A stretch of DNA of 12,122 bases from CAYXUW01 sp964468375 (GCA_964468375.1 CAYXUW010000071.1:1-12122); one strand, 5' to 3'. Shown: positions 1-6,827, counted from the stretch's first letter. The notes: a model not told the origin generated them from the letters alone. Numbers and translations: made by a program.

Positions 1-90
1 TGTCCTCTCGTTTCCTCCACCTCTAACACGACCCACCCCACCTCCTACTTATTTCCCCCCCACAGTTAGTAAACCTTCCTCCTCTTCTCT

Positions 91-105
91 GGCAACGTCC
101 GATCG
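91..105. repeat. Direct repeat copy 1 (GGYAACGTCCGAT)
   Basis: GGCAACGTCCGATCG at 91-105 matches GGTAACGTCCGATAA at 226-240: 13 positions aligned with one C/T difference, then divergence. The copies lie exactly 135 bases apart, a multiple of three. On the minus strand both copies read Arg-Thr-Leu-Pro in the same frame, although a TAG at 113-111 separates them. This may be a decayed tandem repeat of about 135 bp; the sequence between the copies is too divergent to prove it. Confidence 0.6.
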
Positions 106-110
106 ACTGT

Positions 111-257
111 CTACCTCACACCATTTATCTTATCCACCTGCCAACCACCTCCTTCCTTCCTTCTTTCTTTCTTTTTCTCCCTCCTTCCTACCTTACTCGG
201 AGGGAGAGACTCCCCACCACCCACTGGTAACGTCCGATAATGTTGTATATTGCCCAT
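111..257 (-). CDS. Possible 48-residue basic peptide, unknown
   Basis: An ATG at 257-255 on the minus strand follows a near-perfect Shine-Dalgarno sequence, GGAGGTG (269-263), at good spacing. It opens a 48-codon ORF ending in TAG at 113-111. The N-terminus MGNIQHYRTLPVGGG is followed by a Lys/Arg/Glu/Gly-rich stretch dictated by the purine-rich tract. I recognise no domain. The good initiation signal is the main argument for a real gene start. The low-complexity body and early stop argue for a decayed or interrupted gene, or for a chance ORF. A longer version using an upstream start at 335 lacks this support. Confidence 0.25.
   Translation of the reverse strand: MGNIQHYRTLPVGGGESLPPSKVGRREKKKERRKEGGGWQVDKINGVR
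226..240. repeat. Direct repeat copy 2 (GGYAACGTCCGAT)
   Basis: Second copy of the repeat at 91-105, here GGTAACGTCCGATAA. It falls just inside the start of the small minus-strand ORF at 111-257, where it encodes residues 8-11 (RTLP). Confidence 0.6.
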
Positions 258-384
258 TTTAACACCTCCAACAGCAAGCAGTGAAAAATCAATCATCTGC
301 GCGGGTAGTTGCACACCAAAACCCCGCTTCCCCAAATTTTTTTTAGTCCTTTCCCCACGACTACTTATAAGTTTTTACCCCTCA

Positions 385-401
385 AAAAAGCTCTGCTTTT
401 T
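385..401. terminator. AT-rich perfect inverted repeat, possible bidirectional terminator
   Basis: AAAAAGC-TCT-GCTTTTT forms a perfect 7-bp stem with a 3-base loop and runs of A and T on either side, so it resembles an intrinsic terminator on either strand. Only two of the seven pairs are G-C, so the hairpin is weak. It lies more than 300 bases beyond the last gene of the minus-strand cluster (stop at 719), so its link to that transcript is uncertain. Confidence 0.35.
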
Positions 402-451
402 CGGCGAAATCGCGCAGGTTCGTCCAATTATAGAGAAGCCGTCTGCTTGTC

Positions 452-469
452 TCGCCATAGCTTCGGCGA
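452..469. repeat. Intergenic hairpin TCGCC/GGCGA
   Basis: TCGCC (452-456) and GGCGA (465-469) are perfect inverted arms around an 8-base loop, followed by CGGCGGAA. A second GC hairpin, CGCGC/GCGCG with a 7-base loop, lies at 536-552. Arms and spacing of this kind are common in dispersed intergenic palindromic elements; whether this one recurs in the genome cannot be seen here. Confidence 0.4.
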
Positions 470-590
470 CGGCGGAATCTCGAAAAGCTCTCTGACAAGT
501 TTATATCGCCCGTTTGCTCTAAGCCGCCGACGGTTCGCGCTGTCGCTGCGCGCTGGGGTTCAATCAATCAAAATAAACAAAATGTGCAAA

Positions 591-715
591 ACAAACCCAA
601 TTTTCAAAACGCCCCAGTTGTTGTAACTTCAGTTATAACAACGACTACGAACAAAAAACTATGAACTGCCAACCTAAAAAACAAAGCCAATACAAACCCA
701 AACGAACCCAATTTT
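591..715. repeat. A-rich repeat with ACRAACCCAA units
   Basis: ACAAACCCAA occurs at 591-600 and 692-701, and the variant ACGAACCCAA at 702-711. AACCCAATTTT occurs at 594-604 and 705-715. The unit recurs on the minus strand in another intergenic gap (ACAAACCCAA at 5189-5180). This suggests a short dispersed intergenic motif, not coding sequence. In the three frames such units give KTNP, QTQ and NKPN-type peptides, the kind of hypothetical-protein tails I remember from Sedimentisphaerales-like planctomycetes. That recollection is unchecked. Confidence 0.5.
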
Positions 716-718
716 GGG

Positions 719-1093
719 CTACACGGATTTCAGCCAGTCGCGGGCTTTTTGCTCGTTGGAGAACAGCTCGAAATGCATCCAGGCCTTTGCCAGCACGTTT
801 TTAAATATCTCGAACCGTTCACTTTTTGGAGCGTCAGGGTCAATCAGAATTGCGATTTTGCCCAGAAAATCAGCGCTGGCTTCTCTCAAGGCCTGGGGCA
901 CTTCTTGAATGTCCGATACAGACATTACTACATCAACGCCGCGATGGTCGATGAGGTATTTGTGTGAGTCGTGTTCGCTTGCTACATTCCTTAAGTCTAT
1001 GGAGAGTTGCTTGGCATCCTCCACGCTGAGAGGGTTCAGCACCTTTGCAAACGCAATATCATAATCCTGCAAATACTTGATTTCCCAGTTCAT
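719..1093 (-). CDS. SpoIIAA/STAS-like small protein
   Basis: A 124-residue soluble protein with no signal peptide or membrane helix. The layout fits the SpoIIAA-like (STAS/SEC14-type) family: an N-terminal beta segment, a helix with LSVEDAKQL (about 22-30), a central strand KYLIDHRGVDVVMS that matches the usual 'LiDhRg' core, a strand KIAILIDPD (about 79-87) and a C-terminal helix ending in EQKARDWLKSV, where a Trp-Leu pair is typical. The ATG at 1093 is preceded by AAGGGGG at good spacing. It lies 54 bases behind the FlgT-like gene and is probably the last gene of the cluster, though its cytoplasmic nature sets it apart from its exported neighbours. STAS-like proteins often act as anti-anti-sigma or lipid/nucleotide-sensing modules; which applies here is unknown. 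Confidence 0.65.
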   Translation of the reverse strand: MNWEIKYLQDYDIAFAKVLNPLSVEDAKQLSIDLRNVASEHDSHKYLIDHRGVDVVMSVSDIQEVPQALREASADFLGKIAILIDPDAPKSERFEIFKNVLAKAWMHFELFSNEQKARDWLKSV

Positions 1094-1147
1094 AATTTAT
1101 ACCCCCTTTTTGTAAAGTGGTGAAATAACCTCCGCCGGGTTTTCTTA

Positions 1148-2461
1148 TCAGTCGAACGGCAGTTTTACTCCGCCCTGCGGGGAGCGTGGTATATTGCCTT
1201 TTCGGCCTTCGAGCGGGGCTTGTTCAGCTTTTCTGGGCCTGCAAATCAGCCCTTCGGAGAGCTGTGCGATACTGCCGTTGATTAGTTTTGCGTATGACAT
1301 TCTCGGCAGGACCTTTTCGACTTTTATGGTTGCGACGAGGGTTTCGGTTGTGCCGAGCGATTCGTGGGTGTCGACGTCGAATAACTCTTTGCCCTGCGAG
1401 TAGATATCAAATAACTGTCCTGCGGAGATTCTCGAGCCGCCCTGATTGATAATGATTTGGCCGTCGCCGGTGATGCCTGCGATGCGGACAGGATATATTT
1501 GGTCGATGACGGTTTCGACGAGCTGGTTGGCGGCCATAGTGATGAAATTGTCGGTCATTTCGCGCCAGTCCATATCCTGCGGTTCCCATTTTTTGACGAG
1601 CTTTTTGATTTGCTCGGTTTTGTCAAGCGAGATATCGAGGACGCCGGCGAGTTTGATTTGTCTTGTGGGGCCGACGATTAGGCGGTATTCGAAGGTGAAG
1701 TCGGCTTCGTATTCGCTTGTTGGCCTGCCGATGGCTGGCGAAAACTGCTGGTCTCTTCGGATTCCGGCGTCGGTGATAGTTCCGACGAGCATATAGTCAA
1801 CGCCGAGGACCTCGCCCAGCCGGGACAGCTCGTCGAGAGAGGTGCTGTCCGAGAGCAGTATGTTTCTTTCGCGGGCGAATTCCTGGATGTATTCGCGGTC
1901 GAGGACGGCGAATTTATTGGTCTGCGTCAGCGCCGAGGCCAGTCTCTGCGAGAACTGGCGGGAGACGTCGAATGAGGGGACTGTGAGGTTGCCGAAGGTG
2001 TAGGACGGGGCGAGCGTTCTAATCGGCATTACGGCGAGGCGGAGGCGGTCGCTTTTTTCGGGGGACTCGTAGTCGTATACCCAGACCTTGAGCATTACCT
2101 CGTATAAGCCGTTTTTGAGTATTTTCTCGCTGAGGACTTCGTATGTTTTTATCAAGCCTGCCATATCGGTTCTGAGGGTTGTTCCGCCTGTCTGGACGCC
2201 TACGGCGTCGAATTCGACTCTTTTGCCGGTGTCGGTTCTTTCAATGTCAGCGGAGGCGGAGCGATAAAGGAAATTGGTGTCAATGGAACTGACCGCCACG
2301 CCTCTGGCCTGTGCGACGGCCTGCTTTAGGGCCTGGTTGATGGCTTCGTCCCTGTTGACGCCCTGACCTTTTGTTTCGAGAACTTTGGTATTGGCTTCGG
2401 CGGCTAAGAGTGGCGAGGAAACCAGTATCAGTATAATTACGAGTAGAAGGGCGCGTTTCAT
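1148..2461 (-). CDS. Exported FlgT/CsgG-like envelope protein
   Basis: A 437-residue protein with signal peptide MKRALLLVIILILVSSPLLA and cleavage probably before AEA. Three parts follow. Residues 23-135 hold an N-terminal domain with the 'GqGvnRDEAInqALkqAVaqarG' pattern seen in FlgT N-domains and LPP20 proteins. Residues 140-318 form a CsgG/TolB-N/LpoB-like domain (LRLAVMPI, KFAVLDRE, LGEVLGVDYMLVGTI). Residues 322-406 resemble the FlgT C-terminal beta domain (YPVRIAGITGDGQIIINQGG, then GQLFDIYS). In Vibrio, FlgT builds a ring around the flagellar motor; CsgG is the curli export pore. No flagellar or curli genes are nearby, so only a periplasmic or outer-membrane role is inferred. I chose the ATG at 2461 over an in-frame upstream start because GGGAGG lies 8 bases before it and the signal peptide begins there. 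Confidence 0.75.
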   Translation of the reverse strand: MKRALLLVIILILVSSPLLAAEANTKVLETKGQGVNRDEAINQALKQAVAQARGVAVSSIDTNFLYRSASADIERTDTGKRVEFDAVGVQTGGTTLRTDMAGLIKTYEVLSEKILKNGLYEVMLKVWVYDYESPEKSDRLRLAVMPIRTLAPSYTFGNLTVPSFDVSRQFSQRLASALTQTNKFAVLDREYIQEFARERNILLSDSTSLDELSRLGEVLGVDYMLVGTITDAGIRRDQQFSPAIGRPTSEYEADFTFEYRLIVGPTRQIKLAGVLDISLDKTEQIKKLVKKWEPQDMDWREMTDNFITMAANQLVETVIDQIYPVRIAGITGDGQIIINQGGSRISAGQLFDIYSQGKELFDVDTHESLGTTETLVATIKVEKVLPRMSYAKLINGSIAQLSEGLICRPRKAEQAPLEGRKGNIPRSPQGGVKLPFD

Positions 2462-2506
2462 TTTAGAGCCTCCCATAAATGTGAAAATAGTCATATTAAA
2501 TTATAT

Positions 2507-3124
2507 TTACCAGGCAACGGACTTGTTGCTGCCACGTTTACCGATAAGGGTTTCTTTCTGCCAGAATCTGAGGCCTGTGGTCAGGTCTGTAACCTGAAGC
2601 TGGAAGTAGTATTCGACCTGCTGTTTGTTGTTGTCGTATCGGATATTTCTCTGGAAGATTTTGCCGGCGATGCTCAGCTCGGGTGCGATTAGCTGTCCCT
2701 TGGAGGAAAGGGTTTCCTGCTGGAATTCGTCGCCGACGTCGGAGTCTCTGATATCTCTGGTTTGGTAAATCATCTGGTCTGATGCGCCTCTTCCGCCGAC
2801 GGCAGAGGTCATCACGACCTGTCCGCTGTTTAGAAGCTCTTCCTCGATTTTTGCCATTAGCTGGTCGGTGTCGATTCTCTGCATAGTATCGTTGATGATG
2901 CGTCCTGTTGTCATAACATACCTGGTGCCGTCTTGTTTCCTGAGGGCGCCGGAGGCGAGCATAGACTGAACCATCTCGCTTGCGGCCTGGTCGAAGTCTC
3001 TGTAGTCGAGGGCCATAACGGCTTTTCCCTCATCATGCATAGTGTCGATGTATGAGACTTCGGTGCAGCCGGTTAAAAAAAGGCCGGTAGTAATTATCAG
3101 TATTTGCAGTATTGTTTTTTTCAT
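2507..3124 (-). CDS. LpoB-like lipoprotein (PBP activator family)
   Basis: A 205-residue lipoprotein: MKKTILQILIITTGLFLTGC has lipobox LTGC with Cys20 as the lipidated residue. The body fits the LpoB family: YIDTMHDEGKAVMALDYRDFD (25-45), YVMTTGRIINDTMQRIDTDQL (69-89), and the signature C-terminal stretch PELSIAGKIFQRNIR (148-162), VEYYFQLQVTDLTTG, RFWQKE and SVAW. In E. coli, LpoB is an outer-membrane lipoprotein that stimulates penicillin-binding protein 1b. The long Pro-rich linker of the enterobacterial protein is missing here, so its reach across the periplasm may differ. It follows the YcfL-like gene by 3 bases, with its GGGAG ribosome binding site inside the end of that gene, so the two are probably translationally coupled. 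The same ycfL-lpoB order occurs in E. coli. The target synthase is unknown here, so I give no symbol. Confidence 0.85.
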   Translation of the reverse strand: MKKTILQILIITTGLFLTGCTEVSYIDTMHDEGKAVMALDYRDFDQAASEMVQSMLASGALRKQDGTRYVMTTGRIINDTMQRIDTDQLMAKIEEELLNSGQVVMTSAVGGRGASDQMIYQTRDIRDSDVGDEFQQETLSSKGQLIAPELSIAGKIFQRNIRYDNNKQQVEYYFQLQVTDLTTGLRFWQKETLIGKRGSNKSVAW

Positions 3125-3127
3125 AGT

Positions 3128-3559
3128 TTACTCCCACTTTCTCGTGTCCATTCTGAAGGTTACGGCTTCGGGTCTCGGTGCGACGACTTTGAAGCTGAAT
3201 GGTGATTTACCCATAGCGGACATTCTTTGCCATACGCTTGTTTTTGTTTGAATCAACATTCCGTCTTGGTCGAGCCATTCCACCCTGTATTGGAATTTCT
3301 TTTTGAACTGTGAGCGGTTGAAGCCGTTGACGTGCAGTTCGAGGAATCCGCCTTTGTTTCTGCGGAGGACGGCTTCGTTGATTTCGATTCCTTCGCCGAT
3401 TAGTGCGCTGAAGGCAAAGGCGACGGGGCGGGTTACGATGTTGTTGCCGAGGTCGTCGCTTCTGACTCCGGTTCTGAGGTGGACGGGACCTTTCTGCTCA
3501 TAGCAGCTTGCGAGCGCGAACAGGGCGGCGAGTAGTAATATGTTTGTAATGGTTTTCAT
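3128..3559 (-). CDS. YcfL-like lipoprotein (DUF1425)
   Basis: A 143-residue lipoprotein: MKTITNILLLAALFALASC ends in lipobox LASC with Cys19. The mature part has the beta-sandwich look of the YcfL/DUF1425 family: NEAVLRRNKGGFLELHVNGFN (a paired-strand region), then FQYRVEWLDQDGMLIQ, where 'YRveWlDqdG' is the clearest family mark, then W-Q-R and FKVVAPRPEAVTFRMD near the end. The function of YcfL is not established; it is known mainly as the neighbour of lpoB in enterobacteria, and that pairing recurs here. AGGGGTG sits just before the ATG. The gene starts 32 bases after the COG3014-type gene and ends 3 bases before the LpoB-like gene, so all three are very probably co-transcribed. Confidence 0.8.
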   Translation of the reverse strand: MKTITNILLLAALFALASCYEQKGPVHLRTGVRSDDLGNNIVTRPVAFAFSALIGEGIEINEAVLRRNKGGFLELHVNGFNRSQFKKKFQYRVEWLDQDGMLIQTKTSVWQRMSAMGKSPFSFKVVAPRPEAVTFRMDTRKWE

Positions 3560-3591
3560 TTTTTCACCCCTATTATATAGAAAATGTTATT

Positions 3592-4983
3592 TCAAAAAGT
3601 CATAACACTATATACCGGTATTGTCCGGTTAGATATTATTCTGACGTATATTACGGCATTATTACAGGGGGGTATATCGATGTCAAGCGGGATATAGCCG
3701 GGCGGAGTAATTTTTAATTTGCCATTTTCGGGCTTTGGCAATCGGGCGACCTGAAAATCCTTCGGTAAAGCCGTCCATATTCTTACATCGGCGGCGGTGG
3801 ATGCGAAACTGTATGCGGCAACGAGGATAGAGCCGATTGAAGCGGCATTGGAGCCCTGTTCCTCGAGGGCGTATTGTGCAATTGCCTTTGCTGTTGTTGA
3901 TATGATGGCTCTTGTAAGAATGGCAGGGTAATCTTTGCTGAATTCGGTCTGGACGACCCTGTCCATATCAGCGACCGGGAGGGTCATATAATCGGTGCCG
4001 TCGGAGTTTACGAGCAGGTAGGGATAGGCCTGATATCTGAATTCCAATTTCGGCAGGGCGATGCCGACGTATTTAACTTTGTTTGTGGCGATGAACAGGG
4101 GCAGGTCGATGCGAAATTCCTCCTTTACCGGCCCCAAGCCGTTTTCGAATATTACCCAAACCGTATTTTTGAGTCGGCCGCCGGTGTCGAGTATTTTTTC
4201 GGTGGTGCTGAGGTCGTCGGCTATGTAGGGATTGTCAGAGACCATGCCGTAGGATTCTTTGATTAAATCGACCGCTTTGGAGTAGTCACCGACGAGATTG
4301 AAAAACAGGCCGGCCATATAGGTTGCAAAAGGGTTGACGAAATCGGGGTAGGCCTGGAAGTTGTGTAGGTTGGGATATTTTTCGGCGAGGAGCTGATGGG
4401 TGGTCGGGTTTTCAACGTTGGACCGCGAGAAAGAACTTTGCTTTTTCAGCTCGGAGTTTAACTTGTTTATTTCCTTGGTGAATTTTTCTTTTGCCCTTCT
4501 TTGTCTGTCGAGGGCGCGATTAAACTCGACGCGGGCGAGGTCTGTTTTGCCTTCGGCCATAAAGTTGAGGGCTTTGTAGGTATTGACCATTACGCCATCG
4601 TATTCTTCGCCTCTGTAGGGGATGACGTTGTCACTTGCGACGGTTGAGCCGATGATGTCGCCGCCTTTGAACTGCTCATCATAGAACTTGAGCATATTTT
4701 CTGCTTTGTCGAGGAATTCTGTGCTTTTGGGGTAGTTTCTGCGGATTCTTTCAACGGCGCCGAGCTGCAATGCCCAGAGCAGGTCTTCGCCGTCGGGATT
4801 TTTGCTGTTGCCCAGTTTTTTCTGGGCGAAGAGCGCAGAGCTATCGTAATTTGCCGCCTCGAAACTTGTGTTAAAGACTTTCAGGTGGTCTTTGGGAGCG
4901 TTGCAGCCGATTGAGAAGAGCAGACTTGGTAGGGTTAAGATGGCGAGTAAAAACGGGTATCCTATCCTGAATTTATTTTTCAT
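3592..4983 (-). CDS. COG3014-type TPR lipoprotein
   Basis: A 463-residue protein. The N-terminus MKNKFRIGYPFLLAILTLPS runs on to ...LLFSIGC, a signal peptide with a slightly unusual lipobox (SIGC, Cys27). The mature part is helical and TPR-like, with a family-typical stretch DGVMVNTYKALNFMAEG followed by ARVEFNRALDRQRRAKEKF, then NPFATYMAGLFFNLVGDYSKA. The C-terminal half carries VIFENGLGPVKEEFRIDLP and a segment rich in Ala/Ser. This matches my memory of the uncharacterised COG3014 family, which I associate with YcfL and LpoB. No biochemical function is known to me. A GTG at 5001 would add six residues but lacks a Shine-Dalgarno sequence; the ATG at 4983 places the signal peptide normally and has a weak AAGGG. 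First gene of the cluster. Confidence 0.75.
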   Translation of the reverse strand: MKNKFRIGYPFLLAILTLPSLLFSIGCNAPKDHLKVFNTSFEAANYDSSALFAQKKLGNSKNPDGEDLLWALQLGAVERIRRNYPKSTEFLDKAENMLKFYDEQFKGGDIIGSTVASDNVIPYRGEEYDGVMVNTYKALNFMAEGKTDLARVEFNRALDRQRRAKEKFTKEINKLNSELKKQSSFSRSNVENPTTHQLLAEKYPNLHNFQAYPDFVNPFATYMAGLFFNLVGDYSKAVDLIKESYGMVSDNPYIADDLSTTEKILDTGGRLKNTVWVIFENGLGPVKEEFRIDLPLFIATNKVKYVGIALPKLEFRYQAYPYLLVNSDGTDYMTLPVADMDRVVQTEFSKDYPAILTRAIISTTAKAIAQYALEEQGSNAASIGSILVAAYSFASTAADVRIWTALPKDFQVARLPKPENGKLKITPPGYIPLDIDIPPCNNAVIYVRIISNRTIPVYSVMTF

Positions 4984-5027
4984 TGCCCTTATCACATCCA
5001 CTGTTTTAATTCTGCATATCAGCGGTC

Positions 5028-5055
5028 ATTATATTGTTACGAGAGTCGCAGTCAA
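5028..5055 (-). promoter_or_regulatory. Sigma-70-type promoter for the 719-4983 cluster
   Basis: On the minus strand TTGACT (5055-5050) is followed after 16 bases by a perfect TATAAT (5033-5028). Transcription would begin near 5021, leaving a leader of about 38 bases before the ATG at 4983. It points at the first gene of the five-gene envelope cluster, where the next four gaps are at most 54 bases, so one promoter could serve all five. Confidence 0.7.
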
Positions 5056-5411
5056 GGATTTGTGGGGCGGTATTTTGGGAAAAATGGGTGTGATTTATTA
5101 TATTTTCGGTATGGGTTATCTTCGCCATTCGGGTTTGCGGACCATAAGGGGCGGCATCTGCTGAGGTTTGGCCTTTCGGTTGGGTTTGTTTGTGCAGCTT
5201 CTGCCGCTGGGATACCAACGGATGTTGAAAAGCTTTATTCTCAGAGGCAGCTTGTTTTTTGTTAATTTACTGAACATAACCAATTTTTAAAGGTTCAACA
5301 GGGATAAAATTTCGGGTTATCACCCTCCTCATCGGCTAATTCGGACGGCGACTTTCGGAAATTGTTTGAAATTGGTTTCACAAGTGCGAAGATGACAATC
5401 AGTCTATGATT
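5056..5411. other. Intergenic stretch, no gene supported
   Basis: Only short overlapping ORFs lie here, none with a recognisable protein. The minus-strand copy of the repeat unit ACAAACCCAA is at 5189-5180, next to a minus-strand frame reading KLHKQTQPKGQ, again suggesting intergenic repeat DNA. A 4-bp hairpin GGGT-TATC-ACCC at 5314-5325 lies about 90 bases beyond the stop at 5412 and could contribute to termination of the surE transcript, but it lacks a proper U-run. I see no RNA gene. Confidence 0.5.
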
Positions 5412-6032
5412 TTACCAGTTTGCTTCTCTGACGTCTTGCCAGCTGGCGGGATGGAGGTCGATTTTAAGCAGTTCGGCGCGGCTGATAAGCCATCGACCAT
5501 CAGGCTGTTTTTGGAGGTTGGCCTGCAGCTCTGTGAGCATTTGCTGTTTGAAGCCCTGATAGGGACGGCTTTGTTTGTCAAATAATACTCGCACTGTGAA
5601 AATTACATCTGCCTGCGGCGGTCCGCTTTCGGCGAGGCCTCGCCCTTGGGCGGGCTGAATATCCATTGAAACGATTCTCATTATGTTTTTTTCAATAAGG
5701 GGTTCTGAAAGAGTTCTTCTGCAGTGTGACATAAAGGCATTTTTTGAGCGGTGGTAAGAATCTCTGTAGTTATCGGCGATGAGCATTTCGATAGAATCGG
5801 GGTCTTCATTTTCTGCGGCTTTTACGGCGGCGGTTATTGCTGCGTCGATTTTTTCCGCATCGGTTTCGATGAGGTAATCAAGCCCGAAGGCGGCGAGGAT
5901 TAGTAAGGCCGGTATGAGCATCATCCATCGGAGCCGTTTTTCCGGGAAAACCGCTCGAAATATTAGCAGAACAAAGAAAGCGAAGGCGGATACAGCTATC
6001 AGACCCCAAGGATTTTCGAAGAAATTGAACAT
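5412..6032 (-). CDS. Two-helix membrane protein, unknown (NTF2-like?)
   Basis: A 206-residue protein I do not recognise by name. It has two hydrophobic helices at about 9-28 (GLIAVSAFAFFVLLIFRAVF) and 35-54 (RWMMLIPALLILAAFGLDYL), joined by a short basic turn EKRLR, so both ends probably lie on the same side. A soluble domain of about 150 residues follows. It opens with a helix (AAITAAVKAAENEDPDSIEML) and continues with YRDSYHRSK, a long strand around ADVIFTVRVLFD (141-152) and DGRWLISRAELLKI. This helix-then-sheet pattern, with the 'D..W.I' ending, suggests an NTF2-like or lumazine-binding-like fold; that is inference. GGAG lies 9 bases before the ATG. It starts 19 bases after surE ends, so the two are probably one transcript. 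The link may be only positional. Confidence 0.7.
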   Translation of the reverse strand: MFNFFENPWGLIAVSAFAFFVLLIFRAVFPEKRLRWMMLIPALLILAAFGLDYLIETDAEKIDAAITAAVKAAENEDPDSIEMLIADNYRDSYHRSKNAFMSHCRRTLSEPLIEKNIMRIVSMDIQPAQGRGLAESGPPQADVIFTVRVLFDKQSRPYQGFKQQMLTELQANLQKQPDGRWLISRAELLKIDLHPASWQDVREANW

Positions 6033-6051
6033 TTAATCGTGTCTCCGCTTA

Positions 6052-6807
6052 TTAAACGGGCTTACTATTTTTACGTTTTTTTAATTTTTCTGTTTTTTCG
6101 TAATCTGTCATACCAAGCGCTAGAGCGGTTATGGTTATAAAACCATCGGCCAGTGAGGTTGTATCAGTCCAGTCTTCCTCTTCGCGGTGCATTCCGGCGT
6201 CTAACTGAAATACGGTTTGTCCCTGCTCGTTTTTTTGTGGTATGTAACGCTCGTGGAAACCGCCGACCGATTGGGGGACGACTTTTATGCCTTTTGGTTT
6301 ACCTTTTGATAACTGCGGTATGTTTATGTTTGTGACGTAGCCGTTTTCAAGCGGCATAAGCTTTTTGAGGACATCGACACAGTGTTCGGCGGCCTTTTCA
6401 TAATCCATATAATCGTCGACGGCAAGACTCATCGCGACTGACGGGATTTTTAGAAATGCCCCTTCCATAGCGGCGGCGACGGTTCCGGAATAGTAGATAT
6501 TTATTCCGGCATTTACGCCGTTATTAATGCCGGCGACGAGCAGGTCTATCGGCTGTTTGCAAAGCTGCATACAGGCAAGCTTTACGCAGTCGGCGGGGGT
6601 GCCTTGAACGCTAAAGCCGGTAAACAGGCCGTTTATATCGACCTTATTGCAGACGAGCGGCTCTTTGAAGGTGACGGTATGGCTGACGCCGGAGCGGCTG
6701 TCGGCGGGCGCGACGACGGTAACGTCGCCGAGTTTTACCAGCTCTTTGTAAATGGCGGCCAGTCCGGGTGCGAAAATGCCATCATCATTTGTCAGCAATA
6801 TATTCAT
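6052..6807 (-). CDS. surE: 5'/3'-nucleotidase SurE
   Basis: A 251-residue SurE, the usual length. SurE is a metal-dependent phosphatase that removes phosphate from nucleoside monophosphates in the cytoplasm. The family start MNILLTNDDGIFAPG carries metal-binding Asp8-Asp9. Ser39 lies in ADSRSGVSHTVT, Asn95 in GINNGVNAG and the SGT motif at 107-109, with AAMEG beyond. I chose the ATG at 6807, not an upstream TTG at 6855: the family always begins at the NDDG strand, and the TTG lies inside the predicted -35 box. The tail EKLKKRKNSKPV is basic and not typical of the core family. In many proteobacteria surE sits with pcm and nlpD; here it is instead followed by a membrane protein gene 19 bases on and faces nnrE divergently. 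Confidence 0.95.
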   Translation of the reverse strand: MNILLTNDDGIFAPGLAAIYKELVKLGDVTVVAPADSRSGVSHTVTFKEPLVCNKVDINGLFTGFSVQGTPADCVKLACMQLCKQPIDLLVAGINNGVNAGINIYYSGTVAAAMEGAFLKIPSVAMSLAVDDYMDYEKAAEHCVDVLKKLMPLENGYVTNINIPQLSKGKPKGIKVVPQSVGGFHERYIPQKNEQGQTVFQLDAGMHREEEDWTDTTSLADGFITITALALGMTDYEKTEKLKKRKNSKPV

Positions 6808-6827
6808 AGCTTTATGTCCGAGAGATG

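Larger units (their letters stand above)
1..254. other. Polypyrimidine, low-complexity intergenic block
   Basis: The plus strand here is strongly C+T rich (purine-rich on the minus strand), unlike the rest of the window. It includes short tetranucleotide runs (CCTT and CTTT units, about 152-174) and a small inverted repeat, GGGAG-AGA-CTCCC at 202-214. The block also carries a 15-base direct repeat listed separately. Such asymmetric purine/pyrimidine tracts can form triplex DNA or purine-rich RNA, but nothing here shows that it does. I recognise no known RNA family or protein domain. It could be the edge of a larger low-complexity or hypervariable region lying to the left of the window. Confidence 0.6.
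258..718. other. Gene-free stretch with hairpins and A-rich repeats
   Basis: No protein in any frame looks real here. What can be seen: a perfect AT-rich inverted repeat at 385-401; a GC-rich block at about 405-555 with two hairpins (TCGCC/GGCGA at 452-469 and CGCGC/GCGCG at 536-552); and an A-rich, T-poor stretch at about 556-715 carrying ACRAACCCAA units. Minus-strand translation of the GC-rich block gives Arg/Ser-rich peptides (RFRRRRSYGE), and plus-strand translation of the A-rich part gives CKTNPIF. I recall peptides of this kind as spurious ORFs from dispersed intergenic repeats in planctomycete genomes, so I read this as repeat DNA. It lies downstream of the minus-strand cluster ending at 719. 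Confidence 0.55.

Noticed and set aside
382..567. Minus-strand 61-residue Arg/Ser-rich ORF
   Set aside because: The peptide reflects GC-rich hairpin repeats, not a fold, and it has no initiation signal; treated as repeat DNA.
707..718. CCCAA-TT-TTGGG palindrome next to the stop at 719 as a terminator
   Set aside because: The arms are short, the 2-base loop is too tight, and no T-run follows on the minus strand; it is better explained by the ACRAACCCAA repeat.
5006..5218. Minus-strand 70-residue ORF in front of the envelope cluster
   Set aside because: It covers the cluster promoter and contains the ACAAACCCAA repeat unit; no domain is recognisable.
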